Positions 49,791 to 61,681 of a stretch of DNA of 64,000 nucleotides are shown here, one piece after another. A program made the translations under genes and the position numbers. The DNA is from Metopolophium dirhodum (lineage: Eukaryota; Arthropoda; Insecta; Hemiptera; Aphididae). The number at the start of each line of letters is the position of its first letter. Within the stretch, counting starts at the first letter, position 1. The stretch spans positions 119,695,062-119,759,061 of the forward strand of contig NC_083560.1 of the NCBI RefSeq assembly GCF_019925205.1, written 5' to 3'. The notes under the pieces are model-generated. The model was not told where the DNA came from, did no database searches, and was given only the letters and a program-made list of their open reading frames with translations.

Positions 49791-52700
49791 ATGGAATCAT
49801 TAATTCAAATTATAAACAAGTTACAAGATGTATTTGCTGTAGTTGGTGAGCATAAAATCGACTTACCTCAGATTGTTGTCGTCGGATCTCAGAGTTCGGG
49901 AAAGAGCTCGGTCCTGGAGAGTTTGGTCGGCAGATCATTTTTGCCTCGAGGTACAGGCATTGTAACTCGTGCTCCACTTATACTGCAAATGATTAGGTAT
50001 TCCAATACAGACCTAGAGGACATGATAAAATTAAAAAAAAATCATAATATTAAATGTTGGGCATCTTTTCTTCATAAACCTGGTACAATTTATGATAATT
50101 TTGATGAAGTGAGATATGAAATAGAAAATCGGACCGACGTGCTGGCTGGTGCTAATAAAGGCATTACCCATGATCCAATTGTACTTAAAGTTTTTACTCT
50201 TTCGTATGATCTTACATTTGTAGATTTGCCTGGTATTACAAAAGTACCTGTTGGTGATCAACCTGAAGATATAGACGAACAAATACAAGAGCTCATATTC
50301 AAATATGTGCAACAGCCAAATTCAATCATTTTAGCTGTCGTGACTGCAAATACAGATCCGAGTACGTCGGAAAGTTTAAAAATTGCTAGAAAAATGGATC
50401 CGGAAGGTGCAAGGACAATAGCTGTGGTGACCAAGTTAGATCTGATCGATAAAGGAACGATACAAGATACAACAGAACTTCTTTGTGGTCATAAAATTCC
50501 AGTAAAACTTGGCATTATTGGAGTTGTTAACAGAAGTCAAAAGGACATTAACGACAATAAGTCGATGAAAGAAACTCTTAAAAGTGAAAAAGATTTTTTA
50601 AGAATGAACTATCCCGACATATACAAAAAGCACGGTAACAAAGTGTTAGCTAAAAAACTACAAGATATTTTGGTAAAACATATAAAAAAAACGTATCCAA
50701 TCTTACACAAAAATTTGCAAGACACAAAGATTAGACTAGAAAACGAATTGAAAACCATCCAAACACCCGACAGTAAGGTATCGTTCATATTAGGTTTATT
50801 GAAAAATATAAACAAATCCTATTGTGATACAATATTGGGAAACAGAACAGATGTTTCCGATAAAATAATTATGGGTGGTGCGAGAATATCACAAATAATA
50901 AATGAAGAGTACTTGGAGAAAGTGAATAAAATTGATCCTTTATTTGACTTAACTGATGAACAGATTGGCATTATTTTATTAAACACTGCTGGAATAACAA
51001 ATAGTTCATTTGTGAATGAAAAAGCATTGGAAAACATGGTTTGCAGACAATTAAATAATCTCATCGAACCATCAATGTCTAGTGTGGAATTTGTTCGTGT
51101 AGAGATGTTGAAGATTTTTGATTCTATTGATGAAAATCTTTTAGAAACGTTAAAAAGATTTCCCCGGATAAATTCTGATGTAAGTATGATTTTTAACAAG
51201 AAGTTATTGTATAATATTAAATACTGGTTTAAAATTACAGAAAAATATCTTGTAATCTGTAGAGAGTTTCGCTCTTATACAGCTATGGGTAATATTTTAT
51301 TATAAATGTATAACAATTTTCAATTTACATTCTGTTTTTGAAACACAGCTGTGGTGTGTATTTTTGTAGTTTGACTAAAAAGCCAGCCTAGACAAGTTAA
51401 TGTTAATTTTTAATTCAGTTAAGTTAAATCGATAGAAAACATGTATATCAACAAAAACCAATAAAGTTAAAAATTAAGTTAATGAAAATAAAATGTATAA
51501 AAAGTATAAACATTACATATTTACCAAGTGATGGTTTTAATATTTTTATTCAAATTTAAAATATATTAAAAAAGATAAAAAAAAAGAATAATATTCATTA
51601 GGTATTTAATATTTTATCACCTATTCAATGTCATCGATGTCTAGAATTAAATGTAAGACATAGACGTACCGAGTACTAATAAAGATAAATAAATACTTAT
51701 AAAAACAATTTTGCTACTTTATTTTAATATTATTCAATTTATTCTGTTTTATGAATTTACTTACCTTCTTTTCTATTAAGTATATTCTCACTGTTATAAA
51801 TTCTATACAGATAATTATTGGAAACCATTTTATAAATCATTAACTGTCAAATAATCAAATAATTATTGACACACAGAAAGTGCAAATAAACAATGATTTA
51901 TTTGTCCAATAATTTCTATTGAATATATTATGTTAGGTAATAACTTATATTCTTAACCATTTTGTTTTTAGTGAATTATTTTCAATCATATTTGTCTCAT
52001 CACATATATTACTCAAACCTGTCGTTTACCAATTTCATACTATCTACATTGTCATATTATAATTTTTAAGATTAGTGTGATGTGATAACAAATATTATTA
52101 TTATTATATTATAATCCTAGACGTATGTCTATAATAATTGTAACTGGGTTCGCCCGTTTAAAATATACAAAATGAATAAATAAATATTAATTTACATATA
52201 TTTAATAATAACCTGCACATAACCATAAAACTTTGTACAGAATAATATTATCTATAGGTTAATTTATTTGATTTTAGGTAAGAAATGTCCTTCACATGAT
52301 GTTGGATGACAAATTAACTCATTTGAAAGAATTTATAAAATCGTACATTGAGACACACCAAACATGTTTGAACACTACCAACCCTAATTTCCTCTTTCAA
52401 TTGGTCCGATCTTCAACAGAAATGCAAGATTCCAATATAACTGCATTTATGAGCAACACAAATAAAACCAAGGTGGGAGGGAATGATAGTGATGAAAAAG
52501 AAGACGAAAAACAATTAAAAATACAACATTTTAAACAAATGTTATCTGGCTTAAACGATTTAGACGGCACAATTGAAACGTCAAAACAAGTAAAGATCCA
52601 TAAATGCTTGACACAATGTTATTTTGATTTTATTAGGGAAATCATTAGGGACTTTGTACCCAAGCGAATACATCACAAAATTGTGAAATTAGTTTTGAAC

Positions 52701-52877
52701 GATTTTGAACATGAATTGGACGAAAAGATTTTTTCTTCATATGTAATCAATCAATCGTTTGATGAAGTTTTGATTGAAGAAGAAGGAATTGTAGAAGATC
52801 GAGAACGAGTAGGGCAAATGTTATTTGCTGTCAATAAAGCTTTGAATAATATGTTAGAAATACAGTGTTTTACATAA
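49791..52877 (+). CDS. Dynamin-related GTPase, DRP1-like, two coding exons
   Basis: Exon 1 is 49791-51179 and ends at gat|GTAAGT. Exon 2 is 52278-52877 and starts after attttAG. Joining in phase 0 gives 662 residues, and across the junction the stalk lines up without gaps against DRP1-type dynamins, which supports the splice. GTPase motifs are all present: P-loop GSQSSGKS (32-39), switch I around T59, DLPG (145-148), TKLD (214-217) and VNRSQ (246-250). A stalk, an acidic linker (about 505-535) and a C-terminal GTPase effector domain follow. Such proteins assemble on membranes and drive mitochondrial or peroxisomal fission. The GTPase domain is conserved but the stalk and effector domain are strongly diverged, and TRRPL-type sequence has become TRAPL. 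This looks like a lineage-specific paralogue and not the main Drp1. An acceptor-like tattttAG at 49758-49759 suggests a separate 5' untranslated exon. Confidence 0.9.
51180..52277 (+). other. Intron of the dynamin-like gene
   Basis: 1098 bp, GTAAGT donor and TTTTAG acceptor. Read-through from exon 1 would give 42 unrelated residues and a stop at 51303-51305, so splicing is needed for a complete stalk. The intron is AT-rich, with no nested gene or recognisable element. Confidence 0.85.
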
Positions 52878-52879
52878 AA

Positions 52880-53800
52880 AGTAACTATATACTATATAGG
52901 TATTAATGCTAAGTGCTTTACTAAAATATTTAGAAGAAATGTTATGCTACATTTTAATTAACTCATAATTTAGTAGTTTGCTATAAACTAATATTATTTT
53001 TTTCTTTGTAATATTTGATTATATAAAAAGTTCAAAACATAAAGTAATTATGTATTAAATATTAATGTTATCCGACTAACCAAAATAGTTAAAAATAAAA
53101 TTATTAATCATTTATAGGTACCATTTATAGCCCATAGGTACTTTTTTAATTTGCTTTAAAATATATTATTTTTTCTTTAATGCATTTTATTATGTTAGAA
53201 AAATAAGTGTTATTATTTATTGTTAATAATCAAGTCAATAAATCTATAAAAAAATATGGTAGATATGCAGTGTTTCTAATAATAAGTTAAAAATAAAAAG
53301 TATATGTGTATTAAAATTATGACTTATGAGCTTTAACAAAACATTTGCTTTTACGATATAAGAGATTAAAAAAAAAATTTTCATTGGTGTATTAGTTTTT
53401 TAATTACTTACTTTAATTTTAATTAATCCATACTTGTGTAGTTTGCTATAAAAAAATTATATATATTTCTTTAATACATTTTATTTTGTTACAAAATAAA
53501 GCCCCGAAACAAAAATACGGTAAAAAAGCACTGGCTATAGGAAAAAGACCCCTTACCAACGAACACGAAACATTCAATGATTATGCTCTAAATATTCCAA
53601 ATTTTCAACTTTTATACACATTTTATTATCAGAATTATTGATATGTATATTATTATTGTTTTCAACATAATGTATTATTGTGCTTTTAATAAATTAAACA
53701 TAATTATTCATTTTTGGTACTTTTTTATCATATTATTTGATAACAATTGGTATGTACCTACACCAACAATTGTTTTTCATCAATCAATTAATAAATTTAT
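52880..53800. other. 3' flank of the dynamin-like gene
   Basis: AT-rich, with several AATAAA-type signals. A loosely repeated block (tagtttgctataaa and a following ttttctttaatacattttatt) occurs around 52970, 53160 and 53440, suggesting an old local duplication. No gene is seen. Confidence 0.45.
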
Positions 53801-53805
53801 ATAAT

Positions 53806-55664
53806 CAGGGCCGTTCAGAGGGGGGGGCAACGGGACCATTTTGCCCCAGGCCCCATTGTTGGAATATTTTAGGGGGCCCCCAAAAAGTCTTGATGTATAA
53901 TAATTAAAAACAAAGAACTATCACCGACCACCGTTATTGAGACAAAAAATATCTTCTTTGCGTCATCCACATAATATTAATACTTAAAATAAAATTAAAA
54001 TATAATTTAACACTTATACAGTCATACAATGCGCGAGTATAAAAGCATGACGTCCAGTCACGTAGTCAAAACAATTTCCTCCACCTCTCGTCTATGCCAC
54101 CGTTTCTACTTAATAATATTTTAATATATTAGTATAATGTGTATATGTGTGTAGTATAATGTGGATAGATCGCGATAACGATACTCGATTTGCTACGATA
54201 GGTGACGGTGCACGCAGCACGCGATATTTTTAGACAAAAACCTATAACCGATACATTGTAGAATTGATTATTCTGAATAGTAAACCACAACCTGCACGGC
54301 CGCACCAGTCGGTTGCTTATTACTCGACAGTAGACGTATACCACACTACCACAGTGTCACTGTATTTTTATAAATTTATTACTAGCACAGTAAATAGCGA
54401 TTAGCAGAAACACGAATATTAGTAAGTAATAATTGATTAAAATATATACATATTATTCTTTATTTTTATTAAAATGATTAATTTTTAATATTTCTATTAG
54501 TCTTTAAAGAAGTATATCTTCGTATTGGGGCATTAAGCTATAGTCTGTATCATTATATGTACCTGTACTTACAGAATAAAACTAAATTATACCTAATACG
54601 GTTATACCTATTTACATTCATAATTACATGTTAAATTTATTGAAGAAAACATTTTTTTTTTACTTGTTATCTAAATATTTTATAGCATTTTCCAGTGGCA
54701 GACTGGGAGAAAAAACAGTTTACATGTCTATAAAATTGTATTCTATGATTATCATAGTGGTTTACCCCTCGTAAATTAATTAAAAATTGAATATAATATA
54801 TATTATAATAATATTATTTAAAAAATATAAAAATGTATTCATTTATATTTGTGGTTTACCTCTCGTAAACTAATTTAAAATTGAATAAAATATATCCTAT
54901 AATATTATTTAAACGAGAGACTTTTTTCCGTTTACTGTACTCGATTACTTAATTTAATTTCTAATAATTTAATCAAATATATAAGAAAGGACTTCAAAAT
55001 ATACTACCTCAAATATGTATTTGTCTTCGAATACTTTCTACCATTCCCACGTCTGTGTCAACGGGAGAAAGATCTTTCAGTAAACTGAAATTAATAAAAA
55101 GTTATTTACGTTCAACTACAGAAGAAAACCGCTTAAATCATTTAATACTTCTCTCCATCGAACACAAGTTGGCAAAGACTCTAGATTATGATGATGTTAT
55201 AGACAGCTTTGCTGAAAAAAAAGCTAGGAAAAAGGTGTTTTGATATACATTTTAATATTTTATTTAAAATAATAAAATAATATACGTAAATTTTTTTTAA
55301 TTTTCTTAATCTACCTTATCTATTTATTTAATCCTATAAACATCCAAGTTAATATTTTCTTTGAATATTTATAACCATCTAGGAATAAATTGTAGTTTTT
55401 TGTATACATGGTAATACATTGCTAATAATGTATTGAATAATATTGATATAAATAATATAAATAATATTCAATTCTATAATGTAAGTATGTAATGCAGTAG
55501 GTACATGAATTTAAATGAGCTTGATTGGTTAAGGTTTGGAAAAATACGTTCATAAACATTTTGTTATTCTCAGTGAGTATTTTGTTTATCATATCTTATT
55601 ATTATGGTCGAAGGGCCCCCAAATTAATTTGCCCCTGGCCCCGAAAAACCTTGGGACGGCCCTG
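53806..55664 (+). mobile_element. hAT element with decayed interior, 1859 bp
   Basis: The left end CAGGGCCGTTCAGAGG and inverted right end CAGGGCCGTCCCAAGG share the first 9 bases. Both ends then carry gcccc-type blocks. It is flanked by a perfect 8-bp duplication tatataat at 53798-53805 and 55665-55672. Only the C-terminal piece of a transposase remains, so this is an internally deleted, non-autonomous derivative. Its ends and transposase type differ from the complete hAT at 38689. Confidence 0.9.
54980..55243 (+). pseudogene. hAT transposase C-terminal remnant (dimerisation region)
   Basis: About 87 open codons end in a stop at 55243. The segment contains ICLRILSTIPTSVSTGERSF followed by SKLKLIKSYLRST and a leucine-rich RLNHLILLSIEH, the signature of the hAT dimerisation domain in the group often annotated as zinc finger MYM-type 1-like proteins. 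The N-terminal zinc finger and the catalytic core upstream are lost or unreadable. There is no proper start codon. It is a relic inside the element 53806-55664. Confidence 0.85.
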
Positions 55665-55899
55665 TATATAATTGTATATATTAATGATTAAAACTTTTGA
55701 AATTCCTTTGAAATAGAAACAAAAATATAAAATAGGAAAATAGACAATATAGTACTTTTATTAAAAAATAAAAATTTAGTAGATACCTATTTACCTAAGT
55801 AAAAAATTGCATAACTATACATTTTAGCTTTTACCTATAACTGCACCAAATGTATTATACTACTTATTATATTTAGATATTTTATTAATTAATTATGAA

Positions 55900-57065
55900 G
55901 AAAAAAAAGGTGGGTAAGAGGATGTCACTCTGTTACATTGTAGGTTACAAGTAGGTCACTGAATAATGGATGGTATTAAATTTGAATTCAATGGTATAAT
56001 ATCATTGTATACGAAAAACGATTCTGAATGGAGAGTGGAGACGGTTTGTCAGTGTAGATATTTTATATTATATTTATATTGTTATAACTTATTATTAATA
56101 GCCGGTATGTTGAATTAATATTATAAAATTACAACAAAATAACTAAAATCGTTATTCTTGGTTATAATGTGTAATTTCGCCCACACAAAAAAAGTGTTTT
56201 TATATTTTTGAGCTTTTTATTTACAGAATAACCTCTACTTACGTAGTGGAACCTTGTTTTAAATCTTCAATCCTTATTCCTATTAGTTATAATAGTTGAA
56301 AATTGTATAAATGTTTGACTACAAAACCAATTTTTAATTTTAAATTTGATAAATATTGTAAAAAATCAAACTTTAAATGCTTATAAAAAAAAATTGTACC
56401 TATGTATTTATAATATTATTCAACCACCAACTAATGTGACAATATATCAGGAGCCTTGTATTGAATTTAATGCTTTTTGACCCAACGAATAACATTTTAT
56501 TGACTTTCATAGAAAAAAAAACTAAAAAAATTGAAATTTGATATTGTCAATAAACATATCAAAATAAACATAAAATAAATATATGATATAAATCTCAAGT
56601 GTCTATGGTTGTTCGTTTTTGAATTACAACAAAATAAGAAAATCGCTACAAGAAAAATCGAGTGGATATCCAATGCTGTATAAATTTGAACTTCAAACGC
56701 TCATAAAAATTTAATTTGACTTTCTTACAGATATTTTTTTTTTTGATAAAGGTACATAACTTTATAAGTAATCTTGTATTACATTTTAAAATTATAGATT
56801 TAAATAGAAAAAAAGGTGGGTTAGTGGATGTCGATCTGCTGTACAGTAGTTTAAAAGTGGGTCACTGTAATGGATGGAGTTAAATTTGAATTCAATGATA
56901 TAATATCATTGTATAAGAAAAACGATTCTGAGCGAAAACGGTCAGTCAGCCTATGATATTACCAAGTATATTTGATGATATTATTGTGAATAAAGTAATT
57001 TATATATAACCTATTTACGTGGAGCCTTGTTTTAAATTTTCAATCCTTAGCCATAAAAGTTTAGG
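55900..57065 (-). repeat. Large dispersed repeat family copy with internal direct repeat
   Basis: A block containing ttgaattcaatgatataata and gtataagaaaaacgattctga occurs at about 55905-56035 and again at about 56805-56960 in the same direction, with roughly 770 bp of the family's core in between in reverse orientation relative to 26060. The second block and its flank match the inverse of 27290-27560 closely. Confidence 0.65.
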
Positions 57066-57069
57066 TTGA

Positions 57070-59090
57070 TCTACTTAAACAATGATTTTTTACAAATTAC
57101 TGTATCAGCTTATTTGCGACATGGACTCTAAAAACACGCTTCCATACGATAATTTGAATAATTGTTGTTTTAGTATAATATTTGATAAAGTATTTTCGAG
57201 TGCGATAATCAATATATTATTCGACATACTAGGTATATGCCATATGGTTACATACTTGGTATTAAATCGATAAACATATATTTTATGTATTTAAAATTAT
57301 ACTCCAGCTCCAGCAGTAGGTACCTATCTCACATAGTAGCAGTGGTGGTAAAATTATATTGTCTTGACGGTAAAATATGTCAGTAATTGCACCGAGACAG
57401 CGGTAAAATGCTATCGAACACAATATACTGCTAACGCCGCAGTAAATTATACTATATTTAATATTATAAGGGATTTTATAATCATATAATATTATGCAGA
57501 CTGCAGTCGGTTAAAAATATGATGATACCTATAATAATATATTCTAGTTTTAAAAATGACGTAATATTTGTTATTTAGCAAATAAATTTAAAAATGTCAT
57601 GTCTATAATCTTACATTTATTAATAAATATTATTTTAAATTCCTAATCTTAAAAAGGTTGAAAAGTTATCTAAGATCAACTATGAATGAAGTAATGTATT
57701 TTAGGAAATATTTTTATAAAAGTTATGTTATAACGTAACTGTATTAACTATTAGATTCTGAGCGGAGCGATGAAGCTAATGGGTTTTACCATGGTTAAAT
57801 ATATAGGTATGATCGCAACTTTGTGATACGCAGGTGTCATGGCCGCCACTGGCAGTGAATTTTATCATTTCGATTTATTGGCTAACAAAACCATACAAAT
57901 TATTAATTTCTTGGCTAAATAAATCCAAAAATCACTGCCAGCTGAGATTCCTTTCCATGCTAAAACATGCAATAATTGTACGTGCGCAGCCCATAAAGAA
58001 AATGCGTCTCAATGCGATCATATCTATATAATAATTATTTAGCCATGGGTTTTATAATGGTGTTTATTTATTTATTTATTATCCTGTATACAAAATTTCT
58101 ACCAGAAGAAGTGCTTCGATTTCAATATATAGTACCTACCTTATCTTTTAGCAAATTGAATGAAGATGGTGCTTTAGGGAAGTTATTTTTTGATTTTCTC
58201 AATAGTTATTTAATGCTACGGGAAAAACCACCAACAAATTACGAAAAACCGAAAATGGCCAAACATTGTGTAATAAAATTTGCCGTATTCTCTGTTCCTT
58301 CATTCCTATTGTTATGTTTTTCTTCGTTTACACAATTATAATTTATACTTTATAGTGAATAACACTGTTGATTATAATTTATAGTTATAATATTAATTAT
58401 AATCAATGATAATAGGTACATTTAGTAATATTACGATAATTACATATACCTATACCATAGTGATAGTACCATACGCATGCCTAGCGGAAGGCACAGGCAA
58501 CACAGGCCTATGCCTGGGGCGGCATTTCCTTGGTGGGAGGCAGGGCTGTATTTAGGATAATATGTTGATACTTAGGCTAACACGAATTACGATCTCAGAA
58601 AGTAGCAAGTTGGTATTTTTATTAATAAAAAAGGAATTTTTATGTGCGTATAAGTATGTGATTCATAGCCAAGTCTAACGCCATGTAGTTTTGAAATAAA
58701 AAGTCAAAGGGGTTTAAGTTTATTTTATTGATTTTTCTAATAAATTATTATTTTTTTTCATTTTTCAATAGTTATTTTTAAAAAGTATATGTACGTCTCA
58801 TCTTGTAATGTAGATAATATATAACATGGGTTTTTAATCAATATTATTAGGGGGTCCCAAACCCAACTTCCAAGTTGTATCTTACAACTTGTAACAAAAT
58901 TTAAAAAAAAAATAGTAATGAAATAAAAAAAAGCAAAAATAATATTATGTAGTATGTTGTATGTACACCAAGACTAAATTGTGATACCAAATTTAGGTTT
59001 AAAACTTTTAAACTATAAACATCAAAAATTTATAAAAGTATGAAGTTAAAAACTTGTTCATTTTCACGTGTTATTTATATTCAGTTAAAT
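57070..59090. other. Intergenic DNA with a single repeat terminus and an unassigned small ORF
   Basis: At 57752 begins a tagattctgagcggagcgat terminus of the large repeat family without a nearby partner. A GC-richer transposon-like patch lies at 58475-58560. No supported gene apart from the frame at 58045. Confidence 0.4.
58045..58341 (+). CDS. Small membrane-protein-like open frame, unrecognised
   Basis: From ATG 58045 a 98-codon frame opens with a hydrophobic stretch MGFIMVFIYLFIILYTKF that could be a signal anchor. It continues with a mixed polar region and ends with a second hydrophobic segment (FAVFSVPSFLLLCFSSF). An upstream plus-strand stretch (57838-58040) has Cys-containing open pieces interrupted by stops. 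I do not recognise a family. AT-rich DNA easily makes hydrophobic frames, so this may not be a gene. Confidence 0.2.
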   Translation: MGFIMVFIYLFIILYTKFLPEEVLRFQYIVPTLSFSKLNEDGALGKLFFDFLNSYLMLREKPPTNYEKPKMAKHCVIKFAVFSVPSFLLLCFSSFTQL

Positions 59091-59109
59091 TTTAAATTTA
59101 ATTTTTATA

Positions 59110-59282
59110 TAATAAACCGGATTTATATCATAATCCGGATTGAGTATTTTAATCTGGATTAAACGGATTGTTGCTTTTGTTTCAATCTGGATTAAACGGA
59201 TTGTTGCTTTTGTTTCAATCCGGATCAATCCGGATCGGTAATCCGGATATGGATTGATCTGGATTTGGTGCTCAGCACTAGT
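59110..59282. repeat. Tandem 33-bp repeat and atccggat-rich block, probable transposon end
   Basis: A 33-bp unit starting aatctggattaaacggattg is present twice exactly (59151-59183 and 59184-59216), followed by a partial third unit. The whole block is rich in aatccggat variants and ends at ggtgctcagcacta, resembling the subterminal repeats and terminus of a DNA transposon read from the minus strand. No matching other end was found. Confidence 0.6.
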
Positions 59283-59759
59283 CGTAACCTCCTGCAATAT
59301 TTTTAATTAATTACAGACAACGGTGGCTGAAAACTTAGAGGTATCGTACCCATGTTATAGCACGCATAATATGATTTGTATGAATATTTTTGTATAACAA
59401 ATTGTACCTATATTATTAGTATATTAATAAATTATGTAATTAATAATTTTGATAATAATTTTTATAAAAGGCATATATTAGCATTTAGCGTTAATATTGT
59501 AAAGTTATTCGATCTTACGAATTTTATTGTAAAATGTTCACTGTATGTCGTATAAAAATTATACGTAAACTATATTCATAATAATATACTTTAATTAAAT
59601 TATAATAATTAAATAATCTATTTAATCTTAATTTTTTAAGTACAAAGATTATTATTTTTAATACTAATAAGGTGTTTGTATTATTGTATTGCTACGTACG
59701 GGGCCCCTCTACTCCGCTCCTACACATAGTTAGAATATACCAATATCTAATGTACTAAG

Positions 59760-60480
59760 ATAACTCATAGATGGTTGGGATGATGTCAGCGTAGTGCACA
59801 AGACCCTGGGAGAGCAACATTATAATTGTTAGCAACCGATTCAGCATCCGCCAACGGCCAGATGATGGAACCCGAGCCAGTAAGAATATCTGCGGGAACT
59901 CCGCGACGTGCAATAGATTCTATGAATCAGATCTTGGCACTGTGACAACACGGCCGTGGGTACCTATACGTACTTATTATAACGGAACCCCGCATCGACC
60001 AAAGGCACATCTCCAACCCTGAGTCATAGGTCAGTGTTCGCACTACGAAATAATCAACCATCTAATTATGGAAGGCCCCAGGGACGATGGGAACCACCGA
60101 CGCAGTCCGCCAGGGATCTAGTAAAAGGAGGAGATAGGACTATATGGAGTCCTGGGAGCGGCCCATTATTCAGACGTGATCTTGCCACCGTGATCTTGCC
60201 ATACGTACGCACTCCTATACCTCTTCGATTATGGTAATCACTATTTTTTCGTTGGACTTAGATTATTTTCGTTAACGGCCTATTTCGGACTTAGAGAATA
60301 TTTGAGCAATCGCTATTTTCTAAGACACCAGTATTCGTCGTTAATTCAAATAGCTAACCAGTATAAATTTAACTTGTCTTTTTACAATTTTTAATAAATA
60401 AGTTCATCGAACTACAATTTTTTGATCATTTGACGCTTCTACCATCATCCTATCTTGTCAGTTGTCACCATCTCCTGTAA
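59760..60480 (+). repeat. GC-richer island, candidate LTR or transposon remnant
   Basis: About 480 bp of much higher GC content (59770-60240) are followed by an AT-rich part with an aataaataagttcatcg signal near 60391. The layout resembles U3 plus R/U5 of a retroviral-type LTR, but no TG...CA ends with a short target duplication were found, and no internal gag or pol region exists. An open frame at 60034-60237 has no domain. Confidence 0.3.
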
Positions 60481-60855
60481 GACGGATGCACGCAACAGTA
60501 TATATTATTGTACCTTAATCTATACCAAAAATTAAAATAGGTCTATTAGTCTGAAAAAGTGATACATTTAGGTGGTTCTAGTCAGTCGAAAAGAAAAAAA
60601 TTCTTATTCTTTAATATATTAGGCTACAAGGCTTATGGACTTAGTTAGATTTCTTGGTGTCGCTATAATTAGTCAATACTTATAATGGTATCTTTTTATT
60701 AGTTTAACTATAAAAACAATTGAGATGTTCTGTTTAAAACACTTATTGTACCTATATTATAACATAATACAATGAAAATGGTTTTCTATGCTCTTGCACA
60801 ATATGTATAATATACTAACACAATTTGTGTCTGGGGTTAAAATATTGCACATTAC

Positions 60856-60910
60856 AATCTAAATGGCGTCCTAGCCTCGACACACCCACACACCCACACA
60901 CACACACACA

Positions 60911-60964
<54 letters not shown>

Positions 60965-61348
60965 ACAGCTACCGCCTCTGTCGATCTCAGCGCTTTAGCG
61001 GTGGCGGCGCCTGGCGCAATATTAAATGGAAACGGCTATAATAGCTCATAAGTTACGTACAGCGACGCGCAGCCATTCTCGCGTTCGCAGGTACAACTGT
61101 ACATTTTCTGTACAAAAAAATAATATTCAATATTGTTGTTCATTAAAGTTAAATTCTAAAACATTTAATGTCTGAAATATATATAAATAAAAATTCAAAA
61201 TTAAATTATACGATTAAAATTTTAAAATTCAAAATAGTACAAAATACCAATATAAAGAAACAAATAGAGTACACAAAAACAAATAAAGCATACAAAAAGG
61301 GGGGCACTGTTATGATGGTACCACTGTCCTTCATCGTACGGCGCGTGC

Positions 61349-61385
<37 letters not shown>

Positions 61386-61409
61386 GAGGCTAGGACGCCA
61401 TTTAAATTG
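60856..61409. repeat. 29-bp inverted repeat enclosing (CA)n and (GT)n tracts
   Basis: The left arm 60856-60884 (core ggcgtcctagcctcgacac) and right arm 61381-61409 are inverse with one mismatch. Just inside each arm is a CA/GT microsatellite in matching inverse orientation: 60885-60962 and about 61350-61380. Such symmetry suggests a MITE whose terminal repeats include the microsatellite, or a local inversion duplication. The enclosed DNA is CpG-rich. Confidence 0.75.
60965..61095 (+). promoter_or_regulatory. CpG-rich putative promoter and first non-coding exon of the secreted-protein gene
   Basis: About 130 bp are rich in CG (cgctttagcggtggcggcg, cagcgacgcgcagccattct), followed by tcgcag|gtacaa, which could be a donor ending an untranslated exon. 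A second donor-like gat|gtaagt lies at 61552. The assignment rests only on composition and position ahead of the gene at 61682. Confidence 0.3.
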
Positions 61410-61681
61410 TTTTTGTAACGACCAAACAGCCGTTCTCATGCCAGACATCAGACGTCATACTATTTCAAACAGTTATTCAAAAACGTTGATCTATTATATT
61501 TTTAAAGGTCGTAATAATTTGGCACAGAATCGAAATTTCTAAAGAAGACGATGTAAGTACCTTAATAATATTTATAGGAGGCTAACTTCCTTTCTTCCAC
61601 ATATATTTTCAATAAATAATTGGATCTATTATTCGTATGCCACCCTTTAAGTTATTATTCAGTCAGTTAAAAAAAATATTT

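Noticed and set aside
57838..58341. Resemblance to a TMEM9-type membrane protein (Cys-containing stretch followed by a hydrophobic segment)
   Set aside because: The pieces lie in different frames with stops, and the similarity is only a vague pattern.
59151..59216. Two 33-bp repeats considered as a CRISPR-like array
   Set aside because: Units are directly contiguous with no spacers, and the genome is eukaryotic.
60034..60237. 67-codon frame in the GC-rich island
   Set aside because: No recognisable domain, and it sits in a likely LTR or transposon remnant.
61168..61542. 124-codon frame with a VCVCVC stretch
   Set aside because: The VC repeat is the translated GT microsatellite; flanking residues show no domain.
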